A stretch of 64,000 bases of DNA from Streptomyces rubiginosohelvolus. GTDB taxonomy: Bacteria > Actinomycetota > Actinomycetes > Streptomycetales > Streptomycetaceae. Shown in pieces: positions 1 to 8,342 of this stretch. The stretch is from NCBI RefSeq assembly GCF_014649875.1, contig NZ_BMTW01000001.1:248001-312000 (forward strand), read 5' to 3'. The position numbers were made by a program, and so were the translations under genes. How positions within the stretch are numbered: position 1 is the stretch's first letter; each line of letters begins with the position of its first letter. The notes beneath the pieces are model-generated. The model had not been told where the DNA came from, did no database searches, and saw only the letters and a list, made by a program, of their open reading frames with translations.

Positions 1-129
1 GTGGCCGGAGCCACGGCCTCCGGTACCCCTTGTTCGTTTTCCGGCCCCGACTGTCAGTGGCCTGCGGTAGCTTCCGACGTACCGGGTGACGGATGCCACA
101 GCGCGAGGGCGCGCGACAGGGGTGGAGCG

Positions 130-1158
130 ATGAGCGATCTGACCACGACGACGGCCGCGGGAGCGGCGGCGGACGCCGGGAAGCCGGATGCCGCCGGGAT
201 CGACAGCCGTCTGGAAGGGCACCGGGTCGAGCTGACGGGGTACTGCTACCGGATGCTCGGATCCGCCTTCGAGGCCGAGGACGCGGTGCAGGACACCCTG
301 GTCCGGGCCTGGCGCAACTTCGACAAGTTCGAGGGCCGCTCCTCGCTGCGCTCCTGGCTCTACCGGATCGCCACCAACGTCTGCCTGGACATGCTGAACG
401 CGGGCAACAAGCGGGCCCGCCCGGTCGATCTGACCGGCCCGACCCCGCTCGCCCAGGCCGCGCTGAGCCCCCGCCCGGAGAACGTCTGGCTGGAGCCGAT
501 GCCCGACGGCCGGATCCTGCCGTCGGTCCAGGACCCGGCGGAGGCGGCCGTGGCGCGCGAGTCGGTGCGCCTGGCGTTCGTCGCCGCCCTCCAGCACCTG
601 CCGCCGAAGCAGCGGGCCGTGCTGATCCTGCGCGAGGTCCTCGCCTGGAAGGCCGCCGAGGTCGCCGAGCTGCTGGAGACCTCCGTGGCCTCGGTCAACA
701 GCGCCCTGCAGCGGGCCCGCGCCACGCTGACCGAGACGGAGGGCCTGGCGGGCGATGCGGCGGACCCGCTCGACGAGGAGCAGCAGAAGCTCCTGGAGCG
801 CTATGTGAAGGCGTTCGAGGGATACGACATGGCCGCCCTGACCGCGCTGCTCCACGAGGACGCGGTGATGACGATGCCGCCGTTCGACCTGTGGCTCCAG
901 GGCACCGGGGACATCACGGGCTTCATGACCTCCATCGGCGCGGCCTGCGCGGGCTCCAAGCTGGTGCCCGTGTCGGCCAACGGCTCCCCCGCCTTCGCGC
1001 ACTACAAGCCCGCCGAGGACGGGTCCGGGTTCGTGCCGTGGGCGGTCCAGGTCATCGACGTCCAGGACGGGGCGATCACCGGGATGCACTGCTTCCTGGA
1101 TGTCCCGCGCTGGTTCCCGCTGTTCGGGCTGCCGGACCGGCTCCCGGCGGACGCGTAG
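130..1158 (+). CDS. ECF-type RNA polymerase sigma factor with C-terminal SnoaL-like domain
   Basis: Sigma-70 family protein of 342 residues. Region 2 lies at about residues 22-95, including the AEDAVQDTLVRAWRNF segment and the RSWLYRIATNVCLD helix. Region 4 lies at about 140-200, with LPPKQRAVLILREVL and an SVASVNSALQRARATL recognition helix. The last 120 residues look like a SnoaL/NTF2 fold, as in the SigG/SigJ-type ECF factors, where the tail modulates activity in place of a separate anti-sigma factor. The ATG at 130 is chosen because GGTGGAG lies just upstream. The frame stays open upstream to the window edge, but that part does not resemble a sigma N-terminus. No anti-sigma gene is adjacent. 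The next gene is convergent. Target genes cannot be inferred. Confidence 0.9.
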   Translation: MSDLTTTTAAGAAADAGKPDAAGIDSRLEGHRVELTGYCYRMLGSAFEAEDAVQDTLVRAWRNFDKFEGRSSLRSWLYRIATNVCLDMLNAGNKRARPVDLTGPTPLAQAALSPRPENVWLEPMPDGRILPSVQDPAEAAVARESVRLAFVAALQHLPPKQRAVLILREVLAWKAAEVAELLETSVASVNSALQRARATLTETEGLAGDAADPLDEEQQKLLERYVKAFEGYDMAALTALLHEDAVMTMPPFDLWLQGTGDITGFMTSIGAACAGSKLVPVSANGSPAFAHYKPAEDGSGFVPWAVQVIDVQDGAITGMHCFLDVPRWFPLFGLPDRLPADA

Positions 1159-1171
1159 GGGCGTAGACGGA

Positions 1172-1214
1172 CGGGTGGGGAGGCAGACGCGTACGGCGCC
1201 TGCCTCCCCACCCG
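1172..1214. terminator. Bidirectional hairpin between sigma factor and STAS gene
   Basis: A 15-bp perfect stem (CGGGTGGGGAGGCAG pairing with CTGCCTCCCCACCCG) with a 13-nt loop lies between the convergent stop codons at 1158 and 1241. There is no U tract, which is usual for Streptomyces terminators. Confidence 0.7.
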
Positions 1215-1240
1215 CGTACGTCAGACCCACCCCGCGTCCG

Positions 1241-1615
1241 TCAGTACAGCCCCGGCACGCGTTCCTCCGGGCCCTCTTCCAGGGTCACCACATCGGCCAG
1301 CCCCACCAGGTCCAGCAGCGCCCGGAGTTCGGGGGGCACCCGCCGCAGCCGCAGGGTGTGTCCGGCCCGGCGGGCGACGAGGCCCAGCCGGGCCACCGCC
1401 TCGACGGCGGTCAGATCCGGCCGGATCATGCCGCCCACATCGCAGTCCACCGCCGCGCCCGGGGTGAGGGCGGCGCCGCGGGGACCGGCGAGGGCGCGCT
1501 CCAGCTCGGCGCAGAGGTCGGGGACGACGGCACGGCTGACCCGGCCGGTCACGGTCAGGGTGATCGGATTTTCGGCATCCACACCAGGCAGACCGGACCG
1601 GCGGGCGAAATTCAT
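1241..1615 (-). CDS. STAS-domain protein (anti-sigma-factor antagonist-like)
   Basis: A single STAS fold of 124 residues, with ENPITLTVTGRVSRAVVPDLCAELERAL as the first strands and helix and ARRAGHTLRLRRVPPELRALLDLVGLADV as the C-terminal half. Anti-anti-sigma factors of this family bind an RsbW/SpoIIAB-type kinase and are controlled by phosphorylation of a Ser/Thr after a conserved Asp. Here the matching stretch reads VDCDVGGMIRPDL, with no Ser or Thr in place, so kinase control is doubtful. The ATG at 1615 is preferred because AGGGGG lies upstream. An ATG 18 nt earlier lacks a ribosome-binding site. No kinase gene is adjacent. Confidence 0.75.
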   Translation of the reverse strand: MNFARRSGLPGVDAENPITLTVTGRVSRAVVPDLCAELERALAGPRGAALTPGAAVDCDVGGMIRPDLTAVEAVARLGLVARRAGHTLRLRRVPPELRALLDLVGLADVVTLEEGPEERVPGLY

Positions 1616-1802
1616 CGGCCCCCTGGGTGTCATCGCGCCGCGGAGGAGCCTTTTCGCGTCAACCCATGACTTCTTGTGTCCCTCCTGTGAACCAATCTCC
1701 CCGGTGTCCCCTCTAGTCGGGTGAACCGACGGCCGCAGCCGTCTCTTCTGCGTATCTGCGGGCCGACGGGTTGAGGAACCATCGAGTTCTCCAGGGGGAG
1801 AG

Positions 1803-4800
1803 TTGCGCAGACACGTGAGAAACGCGTGCATACCCGCGGTCGCCACAGCGGCCGCAGTGGCGCTGGCGGCCGGCATGGTCAGCCCCGCCGTCGCCCAGCC
1901 GGACCCGAAGGGGGCGGCCGGCACCCGGGCGCAGGCGCAGGACCGGGAGACGCGTCAGCTGACCCTCGTCACCGGTGACCGGGTCACCGTGGACGCCCAG
2001 GGCAAGCCGGTCGCCTTCCGGCCCGCGAAGGGCCGGGAGCACATCCCGGTCCAGCGGATGAGCGACCAGGGGCACACCCTCGTCATTCCGGCCGACGCCC
2101 ACCGGCTGATCGTCTCCGGCAAGCTCGACCGGCGGCTGTTCGACGTCACCGAACTGAGCCGGCCGGAGAACCTCCGGGCCCAGCGGGACGGTCTGAAGCT
2201 GATCGTCGGCTACCGGGGCAAGCAGGCCGCCACCGCGAAGGCGCAGGTCCGCGACGCGGGCGGCACCGAGGTCGGCCGGAGCCTGAGGTCGCTGAACGCC
2301 GAGTCGGTGACGACGCCGACGACCGACGCACCGGAGATCTGGAAGGCGCTCACCGAGCGTCGCGCCGGGGGCGACCGGGTGACCACCGCCGCCGGTATCG
2401 ACCGGGTCTGGCTGGACGGCGTACGGAAGGCGAGCCTCGACAAGAGCGTCCCGCAGATCGGCGCCCCGGCGGCCTGGAAGGCCGGGTTCACCGGCAAGGG
2501 CGTCAAGATCGCGGTCCTGGACACCGGGACGGACTCCACCCACCCCGACCTCAAGGGCCAGATCCTCGCGGAGAAGAACTTCAGCGCCGCGAAGGACACG
2601 AAGGACCGGGTCGGCCACGGGACGCACGTCGCCTCGATCGCGGCGGGCACCGGTGCGAAGTCGGGCGGCAAGCTCAAGGGCGTGGCCCCGGACGCCAAGC
2701 TGCTCTCGGGCAAGGTGCTGGACGACGAGGGCTACGGCGATGACTCCGGCATCCTGGCCGGTATGGAGTGGGCGGTCGCCCAGGGCGCCGACATCGTCAA
2801 CCTGAGCCTCGGCGGGCCCGACAGCCCCGAGGTGGACCCGCTGGAGGCGGCGGTCGACAAGCTGTCGGCCGACAAGGGCGTGCTGTTCGCGATCGCCGCG
2901 GGCAACGAGGGCGACGACGCGGGCACGGTCGGTTCGCCGGGCAGCGCGGACGCTGCGCTGACCGTGGGCGCGGTCGACGACAAGGACCTGCTGGCGGACT
3001 TCTCCAGCCGCGGCCCGCGGATCGGCGACGGTGCGATCAAGCCGGATGTGACGGCTCCCGGCGTGGACACCACGGCGGCCATCCCGCCCGGTTCGCTGAT
3101 CGCCCAGGAGGTGGGCGAGAAGCCCGCCGGTTACGCCACCATCTCGGGTACGTCGATGGCCACCCCGCATGTCGCGGGCGCGGCCGCGCTGCTCAAGCAG
3201 CAGCACCCCGACTGGAAGTACGGCGAGCTGAAGGGCGCGCTGACCGCGTCCACGAAGCCCGGGGCGTACAACCCGTTCCAGCAGGGCTCCGGCCGGATCC
3301 AGGTGGACCGCGCGATCGCCCAGAGCGTCGTGGCGGAGCCGGTCTCGGTGAGCTTCGGCGTGCAGCAGTGGCCGCACACCGATGACGTACCGGTCGGCAA
3401 GAAGGTGACGTACCGCAACCTCGGTACGACCGATGTCACCCTCGACCTGAAGGTGACCGGCACGGGCCCGGCGGGCAAGCCGGCCCCGGCGGGCTTCTTC
3501 ACGCTCGGCGCGGACAAGATCACCGTTCCCGCGGGCGGCACCGCCGAGGCGACGCTGACCGCCGACACCCGCATCGGCGGCACGGCGGACGGCACCTACT
3601 CCGCGTACGTGGTGGCGACGGGCGGCGGACAGACCGTGCGCACGGCAGCAGCCGTCGAGCGGGAGGTCGAGAGCTACGACCTCACCGTCAAGCACCTGGA
3701 CCGGAAGGGCCTCCCGGCGGCCTACGCGGACAGCACGCTCTACGGCTTCAACGACAAGGTCGGCGGCTCGTTCCTGAGCCCGCAGGTCGTGAACGGGACG
3801 GCGAAGATCCGGGTGCCGAAGGGCACGTACGTGGTCAACTCCACGGTCTACGGCGACCCGGAGGACTTCACCAAGGGCGCCGACTGGATCGCCCAGCCGA
3901 AGGTCGCGGTCACCAAGAACATCTCGCTGACGTTCGACGCCCGCAAGGCGAAGCCGGTGAAGATCACGCTGCCGGACGCCAAGGCGAAGGGCCAGCTGTT
4001 CGCGCCGGACTACTCGGTGGAATCGAAGAGCGACGCGGTCTCCTTCGGCTGGATGATGGACTCCCCGGCCTACTTCCGCACGCTCCACGTGGGTCCGCAG
4101 ATCACGGACGGCTCGCTCGCCCAGCACTGGTCGGGCATGTGGACCAAGGGTGCGTCGACCGAGTACGACATCGCGGTCGGCGGCAAGGTCAAGCAGCTCG
4201 CGACCGGCTACGACCGGAAGTTCACCACCGGCCAGCTGGCCAAGGTGAAGTTCACGATGGGCGCGGCCGCCCCGAAGAAGAAGGGCGCGCTCGCCGCCTG
4301 GGGCTTCCTGCCCTCGGCGAACGGCGGCGTGGCCGCCTCGATCGAGCAGAAGCTGCCCGGCACCCGGACGCTGTACCTCTCCACCGCCGACAAGGTGACC
4401 TGGTCCTTCGACTTCAGCCAGATGGGCCCGGTCGACGCGGACGGCTTCCCGACGTACGAGGCGAACTACTTCGTCGGCCCCGAAGCGGCGTACAAGGCGG
4501 GCAAGTCCTACAGCAAGTCCGTGAACACCGGGGTGTTCCAGCCGCTGGTGAACGACGACTTCGGCGTCACCCGTGAGGGCAACGAGATCAGGGGTTACCT
4601 CCCGCTCCTGGCGGACGGCCAGGGCAACGCGGGCTCCATGGAGCTCTCGTCGGCCAAGACGGTCCTGTACCGCAACGGCAAGAAGTTCGGCCAGAACAAC
4701 GACCCGCTGAGCGGCGGCGAGGGCTTCAAGGTCCCGGCCGGATCCGCGGCCTACAAGCTGTCGACCTCGGTCAAGCACAGCGCGAAGATCAGCCCGCTCT

Positions 4801-5159
4801 CCACCCGGGTGGACGCGTCCTGGACGTTCTCGTCGAAGAAGGCCGAGTTCACGATGCTCCCGGTCTCCACGGTCCGGTTCACCCCGGCCATCGGCACCGA
4901 CGGCCGGGCCAAGGCGGGCAAGACCGTCTCGGTGCCGGTGAAGGTGCACGGCGCGGCCGCGGGCAAGAACCTGAAGTCGCTGAAGACGTACGTCAGTTAC
5001 AACGGCGGCAAGACCTGGAAGAAGGTCACGGTGAAGAAGGGGAAGATCACCGTCAAGAACCCGGCGAAGAACAAGGCGATCTCCTTCGCCGCCAAGGTCA
5101 CCGACAAGAAGGGCAACACCTCGTCGGTGAAGATCTACAGCGCTTACCTGGGCAAGTGA
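1803..5159 (+). CDS. Secreted subtilisin-like serine peptidase (S8 family), large
   Basis: A 1118-residue exported protease. A signal peptide occupies residues 1-31 and ends near PAVAQ. A prodomain-like region reaches to about 215. The S8 catalytic domain follows: Asp240 in AVLDTGTDS, His272 in GHGTHVAS, the oxyanion Asn region in AIAAGNEGDD, and Ser451 in SGTSMATPHVAG. The C-terminal 560 residues are beta-rich, with an Ig-like stretch near the end, and lack a sortase motif, so I infer a released enzyme. The start is TTG at 1803, four bases after an AGGGGG site. A GTG at 1815 is the alternative and would keep the signal peptide. A hairpin (GACGGC/GCCGTC, 1728-1743) lies in the leader region. 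Confidence 0.9.
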   Translation: MRRHVRNACIPAVATAAAVALAAGMVSPAVAQPDPKGAAGTRAQAQDRETRQLTLVTGDRVTVDAQGKPVAFRPAKGREHIPVQRMSDQGHTLVIPADAHRLIVSGKLDRRLFDVTELSRPENLRAQRDGLKLIVGYRGKQAATAKAQVRDAGGTEVGRSLRSLNAESVTTPTTDAPEIWKALTERRAGGDRVTTAAGIDRVWLDGVRKASLDKSVPQIGAPAAWKAGFTGKGVKIAVLDTGTDSTHPDLKGQILAEKNFSAAKDTKDRVGHGTHVASIAAGTGAKSGGKLKGVAPDAKLLSGKVLDDEGYGDDSGILAGMEWAVAQGADIVNLSLGGPDSPEVDPLEAAVDKLSADKGVLFAIAAGNEGDDAGTVGSPGSADAALTVGAVDDKDLLADFSSRGPRIGDGAIKPDVTAPGVDTTAAIPPGSLIAQEVGEKPAGYATISGTSMATPHVAGAAALLKQQHPDWKYGELKGALTASTKPGAYNPFQQGSGRIQVDRAIAQSVVAEPVSVSFGVQQWPHTDDVPVGKKVTYRNLGTTDVTLDLKVTGTGPAGKPAPAGFFTLGADKITVPAGGTAEATLTADTRIGGTADGTYSAYVVATGGGQTVRTAAAVEREVESYDLTVKHLDRKGLPAAYADSTLYGFNDKVGGSFLSPQVVNGTAKIRVPKGTYVVNSTVYGDPEDFTKGADWIAQPKVAVTKNISLTFDARKAKPVKITLPDAKAKGQLFAPDYSVESKSDAVSFGWMMDSPAYFRTLHVGPQITDGSLAQHWSGMWTKGASTEYDIAVGGKVKQLATGYDRKFTTGQLAKVKFTMGAAAPKKKGALAAWGFLPSANGGVAASIEQKLPGTRTLYLSTADKVTWSFDFSQMGPVDADGFPTYEANYFVGPEAAYKAGKSYSKSVNTGVFQPLVNDDFGVTREGNEIRGYLPLLADGQGNAGSMELSSAKTVLYRNGKKFGQNNDPLSGGEGFKVPAGSAAYKLSTSVKHSAKISPLSTRVDASWTFSSKKAEFTMLPVSTVRFTPAIGTDGRAKAGKTVSVPVKVHGAAAGKNLKSLKTYVSYNGGKTWKKVTVKKGKITVKNPAKNKAISFAAKVTDKKGNTSSVKIYSAYLGK

Positions 5160-5193
5160 CGGGCGCTCGCGGGTAGTTCACCCCACGCACGAC

Positions 5194-5234
5194 GGCGGCC
5201 CGCCGCACGGAGAGCATCCGTGCGGCGGGCCGCC
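5194..5234. terminator. Bidirectional terminator between subtilase and deoA
   Basis: A perfect 18-bp stem (arms 5194-5211 and 5217-5234) with the 5-nt loop GAGCA lies between two convergent stop codons. It is one of the strongest hairpins in the window. Confidence 0.85.
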
Positions 5235-5250
5235 TGTGTGTCCTGAGCCG

Positions 5251-6528
5251 TCAGGCGATACGTTCCCGCACCACCGGCAGCGGAGAGAACGACGTGCCGG
5301 CCGGGGCGATGTCGTACGACTCCGGCAGGGCCTTCAGCGCGTAGTCGAACTTCTCCGGGGTGTCCGTGTGCAGCGTCATCAGCGGCTGGCCCTCGGTGAC
5401 CGTGTCGCCGGGCTTGGCGTGCAGTTCGACGCCCGCGCCCGCCTGCACCGGGTCCTCCTTGCGGGCGCGGCCCGCGCCGAGGCGCCAGGCGGCGACGCCG
5501 ACGTCGTAGGCGTCCAGGCGGGTGAGGACGCCGGAGGCGGGGGCGGTGATCACGTGCTGTTCGCGGGCGGTGGGGAGCGTGGCGTCCGGGTCGCCGCCCT
5601 GGGCGGAGATCATGCGGCGCCAGACGTCCATCGCGGAGCCGTCGGCCAGGGCCTTCTCGGGGTCGGCGTCCTTGAGGCCCGCCGCGTCCAGCATCTCGCG
5701 GGCGAGGGCGAGGGTCAGGTCGATGACGTCCTGGGGGCCGCCGCCGGCGAGGACCTCGACGGACTCGCGGACCTCCAGGGCGTTGCCCGCGGTGAGGCCG
5801 AGCGGGGTCGACATGTCGGTGAGCAGGGCGACCGTGCGCACGCCGCTGTCGGTGCCGAGCGCGACCATGGTGGAGGCCAGTTCGCGGGCGTCCTCGATGG
5901 TCTTCATGAAGGCGCCGGAGCCGACCTTGACGTCCAGGACGAGCGCGCCGGTGCCCTCGGCGATCTTCTTGGACATGATCGAGCTGGCGATCAGCGGGAT
6001 GGCCTCGACGGTGCCGGTGACATCGCGCAGCGCGTACAGCTTCTTGTCGGCGGGGGCGAGGCCGTCACCGGCGGCGCAGATGACCGCGCCGGTGGTGTCG
6101 AGGACGTTCAGCATCTCCGCGTTGGAGAGGTGCGCCCGCCAGCCGGGGATGGACTCCAGCTTGTCCAGGGTGCCGCCGGTGTGGCCGAGGCCCCGGCCGC
6201 TGAGCTGCGGCACGGCCGCGCCGCAGGCGGCGACCAGCGGGGCGAGCGGCAGGGTGATCTTGTCGCCGACGCCACCGGTGGAGTGCTTGTCGGTGGTGGG
6301 GCGGGAGAGCGCGTCGAAGTTCATCCGCTCGCCCGAGGCGATCATCGCGGCGGTCCAGCGGGCGATCTCGGTCCGGTTCATGCCGTTGAGCAGGATCGCC
6401 ATGGCGAGGGCGGACATCTGCTCGTCGGCGACCTCGCCGCGGGTGTAGGCGTCGATGACCCAGTCGATCTGCTCGGGGGTCAGCTCGCCTCGGTCCCGCT
6501 TGGTGCGGATGACGGAGATGGCGTCCAT
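5251..6528 (-). CDS. deoA: Thymidine phosphorylase
   Basis: Reversible phosphorolysis of thymidine to thymine and deoxyribose 1-phosphate in cytosolic pyrimidine salvage. The 425-residue length is normal. The protein has the all-alpha glycosyltransferase-family N-domain and the phosphate-binding signature KHSTGGVGDK at 81-90, followed by SGRGLGHTGGTLDKLE, the family hallmark. The C-terminal pyrimidine nucleoside phosphorylase domain ends in the ITAPASGVLTRLDAYDVG region. The ATG at 6528 follows GGAAGGA at correct spacing. It lies downstream of the cdd operon but beyond a hairpin, and carries its own palindrome (6573-6584), so it is probably a separate unit under the same regulator. Confidence 0.95.
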   Translation of the reverse strand: MDAISVIRTKRDRGELTPEQIDWVIDAYTRGEVADEQMSALAMAILLNGMNRTEIARWTAAMIASGERMNFDALSRPTTDKHSTGGVGDKITLPLAPLVAACGAAVPQLSGRGLGHTGGTLDKLESIPGWRAHLSNAEMLNVLDTTGAVICAAGDGLAPADKKLYALRDVTGTVEAIPLIASSIMSKKIAEGTGALVLDVKVGSGAFMKTIEDARELASTMVALGTDSGVRTVALLTDMSTPLGLTAGNALEVRESVEVLAGGGPQDVIDLTLALAREMLDAAGLKDADPEKALADGSAMDVWRRMISAQGGDPDATLPTAREQHVITAPASGVLTRLDAYDVGVAAWRLGAGRARKEDPVQAGAGVELHAKPGDTVTEGQPLMTLHTDTPEKFDYALKALPESYDIAPAGTSFSPLPVVRERIA

Positions 6529-6572
6529 GGGAGTCCTTCCGGCCGGTGCGTGCGTAAGAGTCCTCGTTGACT

Positions 6573-6584
6573 CTACGCGCATAG
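6573..6584. promoter_or_regulatory. Candidate nucleoside-regulon operator upstream of deoA
   Basis: The near-palindrome CTACGCGCATAG, inside the larger dyad CTCTACGCGCATAGAG (6571-6586), lies 45 nt before the deoA start. It matches CTACGCGCGTAG at 11 of 12 positions. Related copies precede the ABC ATPase gene and bmpA. The regulator is unknown. Confidence 0.5.
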
Positions 6585-6596
6585 AGAGGGGGAAGA

Positions 6597-6630
6597 GCGG
6601 TGGCCCTTCCGGGAAGGGAAGGGCCACCGC
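6597..6630 (-). terminator. Hairpin downstream of cdd
   Basis: A 14-bp stem (GCGGTGGCCCTTCC with GGAAGGGCCACCGC) and 6-nt loop lie 36 nt after the cdd stop codon on the minus strand. It probably ends the transporter-cdd transcript before deoA. Confidence 0.75.
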
Positions 6631-6666
6631 CGGGAGATACGGGGTTCAGCCGAGGTACTGCCGGCC

Positions 6667-7080
6667 TCAGCCGAGGTGCTGCGGGCCGAACGACTGCGGC
6701 AGCATCTCGTCGAGCGTACGGATGCCGTCCGGCGTTTCCAGGAGGAGCTCCGGGCCGCCGAACTCGTACAGGAGCTGCCGGCACCGGCCGCACGGCACCA
6801 GGATCGCCCCGGTGCCGTCCACGCAGCTGAAGTGGGTCAGCCGGCCGCCGCCGGTGGCGTGGAGCGTGGAGACCAGACCGCACTCGGCGCAGAGCGAGAG
6901 GCCGTAGCTGGCGTTCTCCACGTTGCAGCCGGTGATGGTGCGGCCGTCGTCCACCCGGGCGGCGACACCGACCGGGAAGCCCGAGTAGGGGGCGTACGCC
7001 CGGGACATGGCGTCCCGGGCGGCCTCCCGCAGGGCGTCCCAGTCGGCCTCGCCGAAGGCCGGGGCGGGCGGGGGTGTCAC
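6667..7080 (-). CDS. cdd: Cytidine deaminase
   Basis: Zinc-dependent deamination of cytidine and deoxycytidine to uridine and deoxyuridine. The 137-residue tetrameric-type enzyme shows the NVENASY substrate loop (53-59), the CAE catalytic signature with zinc ligand Cys64 and proton-shuttle Glu66, and PCGRC with zinc ligands Cys97 and Cys100. The GTG start at 7080 overlaps the stop codon of the upstream permease (GTGA), indicating translational coupling. As last gene of the nucleoside uptake operon, it would act directly on imported cytidine. Confidence 0.95.
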   Translation of the reverse strand: MTPPPAPAFGEADWDALREAARDAMSRAYAPYSGFPVGVAARVDDGRTITGCNVENASYGLSLCAECGLVSTLHATGGGRLTHFSCVDGTGAILVPCGRCRQLLYEFGGPELLLETPDGIRTLDEMLPQSFGPQHLG

Positions 7081-8342
7081 TTGCCCTCGCCCTTGCGGTA
7101 CGGCACACCGTTGGCCTTCGGCATCCGCAGGCGTTGCGCGGAGAGTGAGAGGACCAGCAGCGTGGTGACGTACGGCGCGGCGTCGACGAACTGGCTCGGC
7201 ACCTGGTCGGTCAGGAAGTACCAGGTGAACAGCAGCGCGGAGACGACCGCGGCGACCGCGGCGGAGACGTACTTCTTCTTGTACAGCTGCCAGAACACCG
7301 CGATGACCAGCAGGATCGCCAGCAGGAGCAGCATCGCGTGGACGTTCTCGGCGCCGCCGCGCAGCTTGAGGCTGTCGGTGAAGCCGAAGAGGCCCGCGCC
7401 CAGCGCCATACCGCCCGGCATCCAGTTGCCGAAGATCATCGCGGCGAGACCGATGTAGCCGCGGCCGCCGGTCTGGCCCTCCTGGTAGATGCCGGTGGCG
7501 ACGATCGCGAGGAACGCGCCGCCGAGGCCCGCCAGACCGCCGGAGACCGTGACGGCGATGTACTTGTACTTGTACACGTTCACGCCGAGGGTCTCGGCGG
7601 CCACCGGGGACTCGCCGCAGGAGCGCAGCCGCAGCCCGAACGGGGTGCGCCACAGGATCCACCAGGTGGCGGGGATCAGCAGCAGGGCGACGACGGTGAG
7701 CAGGGACAGGCCGGTGATGAGGCCGCCGATGATGCCCGCGATGTCGGAGATCAGGAACCAGTGGTGCTGCTGGAGGTCCGCGAGCCAGTCCGAGAGCCCC
7801 GGAATGGTGATCTTGTCGATCGGGTCGATGCGCGGGGACTGCTTGGAGGAGCCGCCCTGGATGCCGTCGAAGGCGAAGTTGGACAGGTAGCGGGTGACGC
7901 CGACGGCGAGGATGTTGATGGCCACACCGGAGACGATGTGGTTCACGCCGAAGGTGACGGTGATGACCGCGTGCAGCAGACCGCCGATGCAGCCGCCGAG
8001 GATCCCGAAGAGGACACCCATCCACGGGCCCCACTGGAACCCGGCCCAGGCGCCGAACCAGGTGCCGAGGATCATCATGCCTTCGAGGCCGATGTTGATG
8101 ACGCCCGCGCGCTCGGCCCACAGACCGCCGAGTCCGGCGAGGCCGATCGGCACGGCGAGTTCCAGGGCGCCGGCGACCTGGCCGACCGAGGTGATGTCCT
8201 CGGCGCCGCTGATGAGGCGGACCAGCGAGATCAGGGCGAGTCCGCCCGCGACGATCAGCAGGACGACGGGCAGGGTGAGCTTGCGGCGGCCGTTGCCCTT
8301 CTGGGGGGCGGGGCGTGCGGCGGTGGTTTTGCTGGTGCTCAC
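7077..8342 (-). CDS. Nucleoside ABC transporter permease (YufQ/NupQ type)
   Basis: A 421-residue inner-membrane permease of the branched-chain/BmpA importer family (BPD_transp_2). It has a charged N-tail and about 8-10 hydrophobic segments. The signature GLWAERAGVINIGLEGMMI is characteristic of nucleoside-type permease B. The GTG start overlaps the upstream permease stop (GTGA), and its own stop overlaps the cdd start. With the second permease, the ATPase and BmpA it should form a high-affinity nucleoside importer. The substrate is inferred from cdd and deoA next door, not from residues in the permease. Confidence 0.9.
   Translation of the reverse strand: MSTSKTTAARPAPQKGNGRRKLTLPVVLLIVAGGLALISLVRLISGAEDITSVGQVAGALELAVPIGLAGLGGLWAERAGVINIGLEGMMILGTWFGAWAGFQWGPWMGVLFGILGGCIGGLLHAVITVTFGVNHIVSGVAINILAVGVTRYLSNFAFDGIQGGSSKQSPRIDPIDKITIPGLSDWLADLQQHHWFLISDIAGIIGGLITGLSLLTVVALLLIPATWWILWRTPFGLRLRSCGESPVAAETLGVNVYKYKYIAVTVSGGLAGLGGAFLAIVATGIYQEGQTGGRGYIGLAAMIFGNWMPGGMALGAGLFGFTDSLKLRGGAENVHAMLLLLAILLVIAVFWQLYKKKYVSAAVAAVVSALLFTWYFLTDQVPSQFVDAAPYVTTLLVLSLSAQRLRMPKANGVPYRKGEGK

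Noticed and set aside
1713..4949. A 1078-codon open frame antisense to the subtilase gene
   Set aside because: It has no family motif, is rich in Arg/Asp/Gly as expected for reading opposite a high-GC gene, and the plus strand encodes a complete S8 protease with catalytic triad.
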